Shown: positions 14,403-21,633 of the stretch, piece by piece
Numbering within the stretch: position 1 is the first letter of the stretch
Layout: each line of letters begins with the position of its first letter
Assembly (NCBI GenBank): GCA_910576845.1
Contig: CAJTJA010000035.1
Location: 1-24,492 of the forward strand
DNA from: an uncultured Oscillibacter sp.
GTDB lineage: Bacteria; Bacillota; Clostridia; Oscillospirales; Oscillospiraceae
Direction of reading: 5' to 3'
Length of the DNA stretch: 24,492 nucleotides
Translations under genes and position numbers: made by a program
The notes under the pieces: model-generated
Told to the model about the DNA's origin: nothing
What the model saw: the letters and a program-made list of their open reading frames with translations, nothing else
The model's database searches: none

Positions 14403-15353
14403 TTATTCGATTTCTATATGTACCGACTCGTGAAACACCGGCTCCACCAGCCCGGGAATATCCACCGCGTCGGTGAAGCGCAGGTCCTGCGTATACTCCC
14501 GCAGCAGAGAAATGATGTAGGGATGGGGCCGCTCATCGGGCCGCCCCGCCGCCACGCTGACCACAATGGTTTTGGGCGCCAGCCGGCCGACGCACTTCCG
14601 GGTAGACGATGTCAAGGAGGCGTGGTGGGGCAGCTTGAGAATATCGCAGGGGGCCAGGGTGTCATTGTCCCAGACTGCGCCGTACATATCGCCCCCAAGG
14701 ACGATTTCCTTTCCGTGATAATAGAGCCTCTGGCGGAGACTGGAGATGTTCATGGACTTTGTCCAGCGCATCAGCTCATGGCGGTTCCGCTCCCCCCGGA
14801 AGGCCGCGTCGTACACCGCCTTCTGCCGGGGGTACAGGGCGGGCTCCCCGGCGTAAATGTCCATGGTCAGATTCTTCGTCAATGGAAGGGTTTCCACCTT
14901 GTCTCCGGGAAGCTCCACAAACTCCCCCACCCGCCCCGGATGCTCCCGGAAGGCCCCGGCGTAGATATCCAGGCACCGGAGGAGGTTCCGGGCCGCGCCG
15001 GGGAGGCCGTTGTCTCCGTCGGGGTCCAAAGGGCCGTTTCCGTCCGGCGGAGTGTAGGTGGAAATCAGTTTGTCTATCGTCACGGCTTCCAATATTCGGC
15101 CCAGGCCGCCGATATGGTCTCGGTGAAAGTGAGTGGCCAAGAGTATATCCAGACGTTCAATTCCCTGCTTTTTCAGAAAGTCCCCGGCGTAGATGCGCCG
15201 GGAGCGCAGGTCCAGAAGAGCGGGATGGTCATCCCGGACAAGGTTGTCGTGACCGCAGTCCACCAGCATGGCGAATTGCCGCACACCTCCCTCCAGTTCC
15301 TGAACAAGGATGGAATCTCCGTTGCCGACGTTGATAAAATCCAATATCAACAT
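14403..15353 (-). CDS. MBL-fold metallo-hydrolase, ComEC C-terminal-domain-like
   Basis: A 316-residue soluble protein with a metallo-beta-lactamase fold. It opens LDFINVGNGDSILVQ, the FxxVGxGDS pattern seen in ComEC-type MBL domains. The metal motif THFHRDH sits at about residues 74-80 (HxHxDH), and VLGGDM and LKLPHHAS follow as the later metal-binding segments. Such stand-alone domains hydrolyse phosphoester or nucleic-acid substrates or have unknown substrates; there is no membrane part and no competence gene nearby. GAGGGGG lies about ten bases ahead of the ATG. A promoter is present about 35 bases upstream, so the gene is probably monocistronic. Confidence 0.87.
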   Translation of the reverse strand: MLILDFINVGNGDSILVQELEGGVRQFAMLVDCGHDNLVRDDHPALLDLRSRRIYAGDFLKKQGIERLDILLATHFHRDHIGGLGRILEAVTIDKLISTYTPPDGNGPLDPDGDNGLPGAARNLLRCLDIYAGAFREHPGRVGEFVELPGDKVETLPLTKNLTMDIYAGEPALYPRQKAVYDAAFRGERNRHELMRWTKSMNISSLRQRLYYHGKEIVLGGDMYGAVWDNDTLAPCDILKLPHHASLTSSTRKCVGRLAPKTIVVSVAAGRPDERPHPYIISLLREYTQDLRFTDAVDIPGLVEPVFHESVHIEIE

Positions 15354-15385
15354 AAGCCGTGCCCCCTCACTTTTTTATTTAAAAC

Positions 15386-15414
15386 AGGATATCACAGTGC
15401 GGAAAGCCTTGCAA
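15386..15414 (-). promoter_or_regulatory. Promoter of the MBL-fold hydrolase
   Basis: Minus strand: TTGCAA (15414-15409), 17 bases, TATCCT (15391-15386), about 33 bases before the ATG at 15353. Confidence 0.65.
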
Positions 15415-15508
15415 GAAAAAGCCTCCCGCCGTTCCCAACAAAAATTTGCCCTCGTTTTTGACATCCTGGCAAAGATAGAATTTTTGGGGCTGCCCTCCTC
15501 ATAAATAA

Positions 15509-15536
15509 ACGGAGAAACGCTTAGGCGTTTCTCCGT
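15509..15536 (-). terminator. Terminator of the thiE-thiD-cytX operon
   Basis: Perfect 12-base stem ACGGAGAAACGC/GCGTTTCTCCGT with a four-base loop. On the minus strand TTATTTAT follows. It lies eight bases after the cytX stop. Confidence 0.8.
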
Positions 15537-15543
15537 AAAGGCC

Positions 15544-16722
15544 TTATGAAGTCTGCTCTTTCCTGCCCGGCAGCTTTTCCGCCAGCAGACACAGTAAAAC
15601 GGTCAATGCCATGTCCGCCAGGGTGCAGCCCACGATCAGCTCTATGCCCATCAGCCAGCGGTAGGCCCCAAAGCCCAGGACCCAGATTACCAGGTTCCGC
15701 AGGTCAAAATCCGCGCCGCCGCGGTCCCGTCTCAGCAGGAAGAAATCCGCGATCTGGATGGCGATCATGGGAGCGAAGACGGACCCGATCAGATAGAGAA
15801 AGCCGGTGATGTCGTCCATGGGGAACATAACCGCCCCGGCAATGCCCGCCGCCGTCACCGCCGCCGCTGTCCATTTCCCCTTCAGCCTGGGACTGAGAGA
15901 CTCGGCGGAGATGCCGGCGGACCAGGCGTCCAGGAAGGTTGTGGTGACGGTGGAGAGGACCAGGATTAACAGGGCAGCGATACCAAGCCCCGCCTTTACC
16001 ATGATGGCGGCAATGTCGCCCGTCCCGGTGAACAGGGCCGCCCCCATGCCAATGGTGTACATCCAGGTAGAAACCAGTCCATACACCAAGGTGCTGGCGA
16101 GAGTGGCCCGGAGAGGCTTTTCCGCCTCCCGTGTGTAGTCGCTGACCAGGGGGAGCCAGCTCAGGGGCATCGCTACCGCCAGTTCTACCGCTGCGCCAAA
16201 GCTGACGGCTTCAAAGGCAAAGCCCTCCCCCGCTGGCGGGCTGGCGCCAAACACCACCCCGCATAGAACGATGGTCAGGACAAAGAGGGCCGCCATAGAG
16301 AGCTTGTTGATCCACCCCAGGTTCGTCACACCCACCAGAATCCAAACCAGAATCAACCCGCCGATGACTGCGCACCAGACCCAGTGCCCGGCGGGAAAGA
16401 TACCTCCTACCGCCAGGGCCCCGTCGTAGATCATGATGGCGGTCCAGCCCACTAATTGGAGCACGTTCAGCCCTGCGAAAAGCAGACCGCCCTTTTGACC
16501 AAAGCTCGTTTTCACGGTCTCCATGGCGCTTTTTCCGCTTCTGGCTCCGATGAGTCCTGCCAGGAAGAACAGGGCGCAGCCAATGAAGTGTCCAAGGACG
16601 ATGGCGGCAAAGCCTTTGGCGAATCCCAGACCCGCGAAGCTGGTTCCGGTGAGAATTTCCGCCAGGGAGACCCCGGCTCCGAACCAGATCAGGCCGTTTT
16701 GGAAGACAGAGGTCTTTTTCAC
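15544..16722 (-). CDS. cytX: Putative hydroxymethylpyrimidine transporter CytX (NCS1 family)
   Basis: A 392-residue permease with about twelve hydrophobic helices, of the NCS1 cytosine/purine family. Its start VKKTSVFQNGLIWFGAGVSL and the SWLPLVSDYTREA segment fit the CytX branch, which is linked by TPP riboswitch control and gene context to import of the thiamine pyrimidine HMP. The start is a GTG at 16722-16720 that overlaps the thiD stop as GTGA, with GGAGG ahead of it. An upstream ATG (16764) would lie inside thiD and has no support. The overlap with thiD, the kinase acting on HMP, supports the substrate. A strong terminator follows. Confidence 0.9.
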   Translation of the reverse strand: MKKTSVFQNGLIWFGAGVSLAEILTGTSFAGLGFAKGFAAIVLGHFIGCALFFLAGLIGARSGKSAMETVKTSFGQKGGLLFAGLNVLQLVGWTAIMIYDGALAVGGIFPAGHWVWCAVIGGLILVWILVGVTNLGWINKLSMAALFVLTIVLCGVVFGASPPAGEGFAFEAVSFGAAVELAVAMPLSWLPLVSDYTREAEKPLRATLASTLVYGLVSTWMYTIGMGAALFTGTGDIAAIMVKAGLGIAALLILVLSTVTTTFLDAWSAGISAESLSPRLKGKWTAAAVTAAGIAGAVMFPMDDITGFLYLIGSVFAPMIAIQIADFFLLRRDRGGADFDLRNLVIWVLGFGAYRWLMGIELIVGCTLADMALTVLLCLLAEKLPGRKEQTS

Positions 16723-17534
16723 GTCTCCGCCTCCCGGGTAATGAAGCGGCTGTGGAGGTCCCACATGTGGTCCATAGGTCCAGAGCCATGTCCCAAGTCC
16801 AGCATTGCGGAAAGAGCTCCGAAAATGTAGGCCTTGGCCCGTTCCACAGAATCCTCCAGGCTGTATCCTTTTGCCAGATTAGAGGCTATGGCGCTGGAAA
16901 GGGTGCAGCCGGTGCCGTGGGTATTAGGGTTGTCCACCCGCTGGGAGCGGAACCATCGCCCCGTTCCGCCGGGCAGCCAGAGGAAGTCGTTGGCATCGTT
17001 GATCTGGTGCCCGCCCTTGCAGAGGACGGCACAGCCGAACGCCTCTCCAATGGCCTGGGCGGCCCAGACCATTTCCTCCGTGGTGCGGATGGCTTCGCCG
17101 GAAAGAATTTCCGCCTCCGGAATATTGGGGGTCAAAACCGTGGCAAGGGGCAGGAGGCGGCTTTTCAGCGCATCCAGGGCGTCTTCGGAAATGAGGCGGT
17201 CCCCGGAAGTGGCCACCATTACAGGATCCACCACAATATTCTTTGCCTGGTATTGCGTCAGCTTGTCCGCAATGACATGAATCAGAGGGACGCTGGCGAC
17301 CATGCCGGTTTTCACTGCGTCTGGAAAAATGTCGGTGAAAACACAATCCAGCTGCTGGGCAAGGAAGTCCGGTGTGGATTCCTGGATACTTTTGACGCCG
17401 GTGGTGTTCTGGGCTACCAGGGCCGTAACGGCGGTGAGAGCGAATACCCCGTTGGCAGTCATTGCCTTGATGTCGGCCTGAATCCCGGCGCCTCCGCTGG
17501 GGTCGGTTCCAGCGATCGTCAATGCTGTGTTCAT
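16719..17534 (-). CDS. thiD: Bifunctional hydroxymethylpyrimidine kinase/phosphomethylpyrimidine kinase
   Basis: Cytosolic kinase that makes HMP-P and then HMP-PP, the pyrimidine donor for thiamine phosphate. The 271-residue ribokinase-like protein has the substrate loop IAGTDPSGGAGIQADIKA at residues 7-24, VVDPVMVATSG (101-111), TPNIPEAEIL (135-144) and the anion-hole motif HGTGCTLS with Cys210. The start at 17534 with AAAGGAG ahead of it fits the family; an ATG seven codons earlier overlaps that ribosome site. It sits 95 bases after thiE and overlaps cytX by four bases. Confidence 0.95.
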   Translation of the reverse strand: MNTALTIAGTDPSGGAGIQADIKAMTANGVFALTAVTALVAQNTTGVKSIQESTPDFLAQQLDCVFTDIFPDAVKTGMVASVPLIHVIADKLTQYQAKNIVVDPVMVATSGDRLISEDALDALKSRLLPLATVLTPNIPEAEILSGEAIRTTEEMVWAAQAIGEAFGCAVLCKGGHQINDANDFLWLPGGTGRWFRSQRVDNPNTHGTGCTLSSAIASNLAKGYSLEDSVERAKAYIFGALSAMLDLGHGSGPMDHMWDLHSRFITREAET

Positions 17535-17569
17535 GGTTGGTTCTCCTTTTCGCATTGAAGTTTTATATT

Positions 17570-17600
17570 GCGGCGCGAGGTGGTGCCCCCGACGCGCCGC
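17570..17600 (-). other. Intercistronic GC hairpin between thiE and thiD
   Basis: GCGGCGCG (17570-17577) and CGCGCCGC (17593-17600) are perfect eight-base complements. Without a T run this is more likely an mRNA processing or stability element than a terminator. A weak CGCC/GGCG hairpin with TTTTT precedes it on the minus strand. Confidence 0.4.
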
Positions 17601-17629
17601 GTGAAAAACGCCCGCAGGCGATTTTCCCT

Positions 17630-18265
17630 TTACAGCCGCTCTGCCAGGCTCCGCAGCTCCCGGGCGGCGGCCTCCGGGTCCTTCTGGGCGAAGATGCCGG
17701 AGACCACGGCCACGCCCGAGAGGCCAAGCCCCCGGAGCTCCAGGAGGTTCTCCCGGCTCACGCCGCCGATGGCAACGACAGGAATGTCCACAGCTGCCGT
17801 AACGGCTCGGATGGTATCTTTTAAAATGGGCTTGGCGTCAGCCTTGGTGCCGGTGGCAAAGGCTGCGCCGCAGCCCAGGTAATCTGCTCCCGCCGTCTGG
17901 GCGAGGCGGGCCTCCTCCGCTGAGTGGGCGGAGACGCCGATAATTTTGTCCGGCCCCAGCAGTTCTCGGGCCCGTCCGGCCTCCAGGTCTGATTGCCCCA
18001 CATGGACTCCGTCGGCTCCAGCCTCCAGCGCGGTTTCCGCACGGTCGTTGATGATGCTGAGAGCTCCCAGCCGACGGCAGAGCCGGACAAAGCGCTTGGC
18101 CTCCTCCAAGAAGTCGCTGGGACTCAGGTTTTTTTCCCGGAGCTGGACCACCAGGACCCCTCCCCGGACGGCGGCCTCGATCTGACGAAATAATTCCGGC
18201 TCATCCGCTGCCCAGGCCCGGTCTGTGACAGCGTAGACCCGCAGGTCCTCCCGGCTGATATTCAT
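17630..18265 (-). CDS. thiE: Thiamine phosphate synthase
   Basis: Cytosolic TIM-barrel enzyme that joins HMP-PP and thiazole phosphate to give thiamine phosphate. The 211-residue protein shows VYAVTDR at residues 10-16, the diphosphate-binding QLREKNLS at 41-48, IINDRAETAL at 71-80, GADGVHVGQSDL at 83-94, GCGAAFATGTKADA at 131-144 (usually GPVFPTxTK, here a common variant) and VVAIGGV near the end. It is the first gene of the minus-strand arm, directly behind a TPP riboswitch. Its ATG follows AAGGGGG by six bases. Confidence 0.95.
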   Translation of the reverse strand: MNISREDLRVYAVTDRAWAADEPELFRQIEAAVRGGVLVVQLREKNLSPSDFLEEAKRFVRLCRRLGALSIINDRAETALEAGADGVHVGQSDLEAGRARELLGPDKIIGVSAHSAEEARLAQTAGADYLGCGAAFATGTKADAKPILKDTIRAVTAAVDIPVVAIGGVSRENLLELRGLGLSGVAVVSGIFAQKDPEAAARELRSLAERL

Positions 18266-18291
18266 AAAAATTCCCCCTTAAAAAGTAAAAT

Positions 18292-18322
18292 CCGCAGACA
18301 AACCAACCTGGTCCGTCCGCGG
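18292..18322 (-). terminator. TPP-riboswitch expression-platform terminator (thiE arm)
   Basis: On the minus strand CCGCGGAC pairs with GTCTGCGG, and an inner ACC/GGT closes the loop, followed by ATTTTACTTTTT. It lies between the aptamer and thiE. The upper stem shares sequence with the aptamer's CAACCTGAT strand, consistent with transcription attenuation. Confidence 0.75.
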
Positions 18323-18337
18323 TAAGCCGCACACTAT

Positions 18338-18424
18338 CTCCCTACGTTGGCATGATCCAAATCAGGTTGCGGGTCGGGGCCTTCAAGGCCCCCTCTCAGC
18401 CCGCGCCAGCGGACTCCCCTGTTG
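18338..18424 (-). ncRNA. TPP riboswitch upstream of thiE-thiD-cytX
   Basis: The minus strand carries the conserved THI-box elements in order: ACAGGGGAGTCC, GCGGGCTGAGAGG, a variable GGGGCC arm, CGACCC, and ACCTGATTTGGATCATGCCA followed by ACGTAGGGA. Binding of thiamine pyrophosphate is expected to favour the terminator downstream and shut the operon off. Confidence 0.95.
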
Positions 18425-18425
18425 T

Positions 18426-18453
18426 TCTATAATTACAAGTTCAAAAGAATCAA
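18426..18453 (-). promoter_or_regulatory. Promoter of the thiE arm
   Basis: Minus strand: TTGATT (18453-18448), 16 bases, TATAGA (18431-18426). The start would fall at the 5' edge of the riboswitch. Confidence 0.6.
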
Positions 18454-18625
18454 CTAAATTTTATTAAACAATGCGGTAATTTCCCGCAGCAGACTACATT
18501 TACGGCTCCGTCTTGCGCCGCGTAGCTTACAAAACATGCTTCACGCGTTAGCGGGCGGCCAGCCTGCTGATTGAACGTGAAAATTACGCTTTTAACCTTT
18601 AAGTTGTATCATACGCTTTTTTTTC

Positions 18626-18640
18626 GGGCTTGACAAGCCC
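18626..18640. promoter_or_regulatory. 15-base palindrome abutting the thiW promoter
   Basis: GGGCTTGACAAGCCC is a perfect inverted repeat centred on one A and ends one base before the -35 box at 18642. It also contains a second TTGACA. It may bind a regulator or simply be a decoy -35; there is no other support. Confidence 0.35.
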
Positions 18641-18641
18641 C

Positions 18642-18670
18642 TTGACAAAAATTTTCCCCGGTGGTATGCT
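18642..18670 (+). promoter_or_regulatory. Promoter of the thiW-thiM arm
   Basis: A perfect TTGACA (18642-18647), 17 bases, TATGCT (18665-18670), directly ahead of the plus-strand TPP riboswitch. Confidence 0.8.
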
Positions 18671-18679
18671 GAAATTGAA

Positions 18680-18760
18680 AAGCAGGGGAGCCGAAAGGCT
18701 GAGAGGGGACCTGCGGTCCCGACCCTTTACCTGACGCGGACAATGCCGCCGTAGGGAGTC
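18680..18760 (+). ncRNA. TPP riboswitch upstream of thiW-thiM
   Basis: Plus-strand THI-box: AGCAGGGGAGCC, GGCTGAGAGGGGAC, a GGACC/GGTCC arm, CGACCC, then ACCTGACGCGGACAATGCCG and CCGTAGGGAG. The P4/P5 side reads CGCGGACAATGCCGC where the usual form is CTGGATAATGCCAG; pairing is kept, so it should still bind TPP. Confidence 0.92.
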
Positions 18761-18780
18761 TGTTCATCACGGCTTTTGAC

Positions 18781-18815
18781 GGCGGTCCGCGGCTTTGCGG
18801 TCCGCCTTGCTTTTT
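18781..18815 (+). terminator. TPP-riboswitch terminator (thiW arm)
   Basis: GGCGGTCCGC and GCGGTCCGCC pair with one T-T mismatch around GGCTTT, then TTGCTTTTT. It lies 20 bases after the aptamer, the usual place for a TPP-controlled attenuator. Confidence 0.75.
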
Positions 18816-18816
18816 C

Positions 18817-18957
18817 AGGAACCTCTGAATATGTCTTTGTGCCGTAAATTTTTTTGATCTGCATCAAAGCTGAAGGCCTAATGCCTTTCGCATTGATAAT
18901 TGATAGAAGAAGCTTTCGGCGTAAGCCTGTACGCATGGATTTCATCAGAGGCTTCCT
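18817..18957. repeat. 141-base inverted-repeat element, possible MITE
   Basis: AGGAACCTCTGA (18817-18828) and TCAGAGGCTTCCT (18945-18957) are terminal inverted repeats with one base difference in length. The interior is AT-richer than its surroundings and encodes no gene. It begins directly after the T run of the riboswitch terminator, which suggests insertion into the thiW leader. Confidence 0.5.
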
Positions 18958-19239
18958 TAAAAACCTTTGCAAAGGAGGCGGAGAGAACACGCACCGGTGT
19001 CCCGGACGGAGAGCCGGGAGCGGACGGAGGGGGAGCGCCCTGCGTTTGGGCCGGAAATACATACGGGGTCCTGTTCCGGCGGGATCCCGGCAGCGATGGG
19101 AAGCCGTGTTCCGGCGTGAGAGGAGGCCAGGGAGCCTCGACCGAATTTTCCTGGGCGAAGGCCCAACCTTGCCATGCAGGGGGGAAGCGCTGCCGCGTGT
19201 TTCTCTTTGCGGGTCGATTTTGTAAAGGAGAATTCATGT
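18958..19239 (+). other. Unexplained 280-base leader between the repeat element and thiW
   Basis: A G-rich, purine-skewed stretch with several short hairpins (for example GAGGC/GCCTC near 19127-19142). I see no convincing gene: plus-strand frames lack ribosome sites and their sequence is low complexity. The AAAGGAG at its end (19224-19230) is the thiW ribosome binding site. Confidence 0.4.
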
Positions 19240-19761
19240 ATGAAACAGACTTCCATCAAAAAGCTGGCTGCCGCTGGGGTGCTCTGCGCTTTGGCTGTGG
19301 CGGGCAGCGTGTTTCTCACCTTCCCGGTGCTGGGCAGCAAGTGCGCCCCGGTACAGCACATGGTGAATATCCTCTGCGCCGTCTTTCTGGGGCCCTGGTA
19401 CGGTGTAGGTACGGCTTTTGCCGCCAGTCTCCTGCGAAACCTTCTGGGGGTGGGCAGCATTCTGGCTTTTCCAGGCAGTATGTGCGGGGCTCTGCTCTGC
19501 GGCCTGGCCTTTTGGAAAACGAGGAACCTTGTGATTACCCTCCTGGCGGAGGTTCTGGGCACGGGCATTCTGGGGGGCTTGGCAGCGTATCCTCTGGCGG
19601 CTGCCTTCCTGAGCCAGAGCGCTGCGGATATTGCTTTTACCGCCTATGTCGTTCCTTTTCTGATTTCCACAGCGGTTGGTTCTGCTTTGGCAGGAGCTTT
19701 GGTTTTTGCGCTGCAAAAAAGCGGCGCCTTGAAGTCCATACAGGCCTCGTTTCATTCCTGA
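19240..19761 (+). CDS. thiW: ThiW, S component of an ECF transporter for the thiazole precursor
   Basis: A 173-residue membrane protein with about five or six helices, matching ThiW: KKLAAAGVLCALAVAGSVFL, KCAPVQHMVNILCAVFLGPW (about residues 37-56), then LLRNLLGVGSILAFPGSMCG. ThiW binds the thiazole part of thiamine and works with shared ECF energising units encoded elsewhere. The start at 19240 has AAAGGAG nine bases upstream; an ATG at 19236 is out of frame. It is controlled by the plus-strand TPP riboswitch, though about 430 bases lie between the riboswitch terminator and the gene. thiM follows 37 bases later. Confidence 0.92.
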   Translation: MKQTSIKKLAAAGVLCALAVAGSVFLTFPVLGSKCAPVQHMVNILCAVFLGPWYGVGTAFAASLLRNLLGVGSILAFPGSMCGALLCGLAFWKTRNLVITLLAEVLGTGILGGLAAYPLAAAFLSQSAADIAFTAYVVPFLISTAVGSALAGALVFALQKSGALKSIQASFHS

Positions 19762-19798
19762 CGCCTAATTTCGAATCCACACGTACCCGGAGGGTTTT

Positions 19799-20608
19799 AT
19801 GCTGATACCTGATTTCTCTCTTCTGGAGAGTGTCCGCCTCCGCCGGCCTTTGATTCATTGCATCTCCAACCTTGTCTCCGCGAATGACTGCGCCAACTTG
19901 GCGCTGGCTGTGGGGGCCAGTCCCATTATGGGCCAGTCGCTCCAGGAGATGGAGGCTATCGCTGCCGCCTCTGCCGCCGCTGTGCTGAACACCGGCACGC
20001 CGGACGAGGAGAAATTCCGGGTCTGCCTCCTCCGGGGCCGGGAGGCTGCCCGTTTAGGCCAGCCGGCTATTTTGGACCCTGTAGGAATTGGCGCTTCACT
20101 CTGGCGGCTCGAACGTACTGAGGAACTGCTGGAGGCCTTTACGCCCTCCCTTCTTCGAGTAAATCTTGGGGAAGCTCAGGCTCTTCTTCACTTGGAGAGT
20201 CAGGAACGAGGAGTGGACAGCCCTGCCGCCGGGTCTCTCTCCCAGCGGGCGGAACTGGCTCGCCGCTTGGCCTGTGAGCGAGGAACTGTTGTTCTTCTCT
20301 CCGGGCCGGAGGATGTGGTCACGGATGGGGCTGCCCTCTGGAGGGTTTCCGGCGGCAGCGCCCAGGCGGCTCAAGTCACCGGCACAGGCTGTATGCTGTC
20401 GGTTCTTTGCGGCGTTTTTGCGGCGGTGGAGGGGGATATTCTTGCTGCTGCCGTTGCCGCCGCCGCCTTTTGGAAGGTGTGCTCCCGCCGGGCGGACGCC
20501 TTGGCTGAGGGCCGGGGGCCAGGCAGCTTTCGCACAGCGCTGATGGATGCTGCTGGAACGCTGAGGGCGGCGGACTGTGCCGGTGCAGTTCAGGTTCAGC
20601 ATATCTGA
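19799..20608 (+). CDS. thiM: Hydroxyethylthiazole kinase
   Basis: Phosphorylates salvaged hydroxyethylthiazole for use by ThiE. The 269-residue ribokinase-fold protein shows IHCISN at residues 19-24, LALAVGASPIM at 34-44, LDPVGIGAS at 92-100, and the anion-hole motif VTGTGCML at 193-200 with catalytic Cys198. The usual RGNxSE segment is RVNLGE here (120-125). GGAGGG lies five bases before the ATG. It is cotranscribed with thiW, its substrate importer, and is followed directly by a strong terminator. Confidence 0.95.
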   Translation: MLIPDFSLLESVRLRRPLIHCISNLVSANDCANLALAVGASPIMGQSLQEMEAIAAASAAAVLNTGTPDEEKFRVCLLRGREAARLGQPAILDPVGIGASLWRLERTEELLEAFTPSLLRVNLGEAQALLHLESQERGVDSPAAGSLSQRAELARRLACERGTVVLLSGPEDVVTDGAALWRVSGGSAQAAQVTGTGCMLSVLCGVFAAVEGDILAAAVAAAAFWKVCSRRADALAEGRGPGSFRTALMDAAGTLRAADCAGAVQVQHI

Positions 20609-20610
20609 GA

Positions 20611-20646
20611 AATCCCGCCTGCCGGTTTTGGCAGGCGGGATTTTTT
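20611..20646 (+). terminator. Terminator of thiW-thiM
   Basis: Perfect 13-base stem AATCCCGCCTGCC/GGCAGGCGGGATT with a six-base loop and a TTTTTT tail, two bases after the thiM stop. Confidence 0.9.
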
Positions 20647-20668
20647 CGGCTCGTATCTCAGCATTTTC

Positions 20669-20697
20669 TGGACAGGTGGGAAATAGGATGTTATAAT
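20669..20697 (+). promoter_or_regulatory. Promoter of the ZIP transporter
   Basis: TGGACA (20669-20674), 17 bases, perfect TATAAT (20692-20697). Confidence 0.75.
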
Positions 20698-20742
20698 AAA
20701 TTTATTAGGGTATTGTCTATTAAAGGAGGAAAGAACGTTCGT

Positions 20743-21474
20743 ATGACAACTGTGACAATGGGGCTGTGGACAACGCTGCTGGTTACCGCTGCTGCCGGAA
20801 TCGGCGGCACTGGCCTGGGGGGCGCCTTGGCCACCCTGTTTCGCCGGGACTCAGGCAAGGAGGCCAGTCTGCTTTTGAGCTTTGCCGCCGGGGTGATGGT
20901 GTCGGTATCCTGTTTCGGCCTTTTGACAGAAGCGGCCGCGCCGGGGGCCATGGAGCTGGTGGCCCTGGGAGTTTTGGGGGGCTGTGCTGTCACGGCAGGG
21001 CTGAATGCCCTGCTGGACCATGGACAGCCCACCGGAGGACTGGTGCTGGCGGGCCTGGTCATGGCCGCCGCCATTGCGCTGCACAATGTACCAGAGGGCA
21101 TGGTGATCGGGGCGTCCTTCATTGGCGGAACCGTCCGCCAGGGCTGGACTATGGCGGCGGTCATCGGCCTGCACAATATTCCGGAGGGTATGGCAATTTC
21201 CGCCCCTATGGTGGCAGGGGGCGAGCGGCGTTGGCGGGCAGCGGGACTGGCCGCCCTTTCCGGGGCTCCTACGGTGTTGGGAGCGGCCCTGGGCTACTGC
21301 CTGGGAACGTTGGGTCCCACGGCTTTGACGCTGACGCTGAGCTTTGCTGCCGGAGCCATGCTGTATGTCGTTTTCGGAGAGCTTTTGCCTGAGGCAGCCG
21401 GTCTCTGGAAGAGCAAGCTTCCCGCGCTGGCGGCAGTTTTGGGTATTTTGGTAGGAATGCTTATTGATGGGTAA
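20743..21474 (+). CDS. ZIP family divalent metal transporter
   Basis: A 243-residue membrane protein with about eight helices, of the ZIP/ZupT family that imports zinc, iron or manganese. The two signature metal-site helices are clear: LHNVPEGM (residues 113-120) and LHNIPEGMAIS (143-153). An upstream SFAAGVMVSVSCF helix and a closing SFAAGAMLYVVFGELLPEA also fit. I chose ATG 20743; the AAAGGAGG is 13 bases away, longer than usual, and a TTG at 20713 in the same frame lies before that site. There is no metal-regulator gene or clear operator nearby, so the preferred metal cannot be told. Confidence 0.9.
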   Translation: MTTVTMGLWTTLLVTAAAGIGGTGLGGALATLFRRDSGKEASLLLSFAAGVMVSVSCFGLLTEAAAPGAMELVALGVLGGCAVTAGLNALLDHGQPTGGLVLAGLVMAAAIALHNVPEGMVIGASFIGGTVRQGWTMAAVIGLHNIPEGMAISAPMVAGGERRWRAAGLAALSGAPTVLGAALGYCLGTLGPTALTLTLSFAAGAMLYVVFGELLPEAAGLWKSKLPALAAVLGILVGMLIDG

Positions 21475-21485
21475 AAAATGTATAA

Positions 21486-21518
21486 AAACAAAAGACGGGC
21501 TTTGCCCGTCTTTTGTTT
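21486..21518. terminator. Bidirectional terminator between the ZIP gene and the tRNA cluster
   Basis: AAACAAAAGACGGGC and GCCCGTCTTTTGTTT are perfect 15-base arms around TTT, with T runs on both strands. It ends the ZIP transcript and the tRNA-Cys transcript; the first base of the encoded CCA follows directly. Confidence 0.85.
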
Positions 21519-21593
21519 TGGAGGTGACACCCGGATTTGAACCGGGGAATCAGGGTTTTGCAGACCCTTGCCTTACCACTTGGCTATGTCACC
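21519..21593 (-). tRNA. tRNA-Cys(GCA)
   Basis: The minus-strand sequence begins GGTGACATAGCCAAG and ends with the acceptor complement TGTCACC, T and an encoded CCA. The anticodon loop CTGCAAA gives GCA. T-arm: CCCCGG TTCAAAT CCGGG. Confidence 0.97.
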
Positions 21594-21604
21594 ATGCTTA
21601 CTCT

Positions 21605-21633
21605 ATTATATGCGAACTCTTCAGAAAAGTCTA
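21605..21633 (-). promoter_or_regulatory. Separate promoter for tRNA-Cys
   Basis: Minus strand: TAGACT (21633-21628), 17 bases, perfect TATAAT (21610-21605), with a start just ahead of the tRNA. It suggests tRNA-Cys can be made apart from the four upstream tRNAs. Confidence 0.6.

Noticed and set aside
18900..19805. A 300-codon plus-strand open frame overlapping thiW
   Set aside because: It is out of frame with thiW, low in complexity, lacks a ribosome site and matches no family. It is a shadow of the thiW frame plus its leader.
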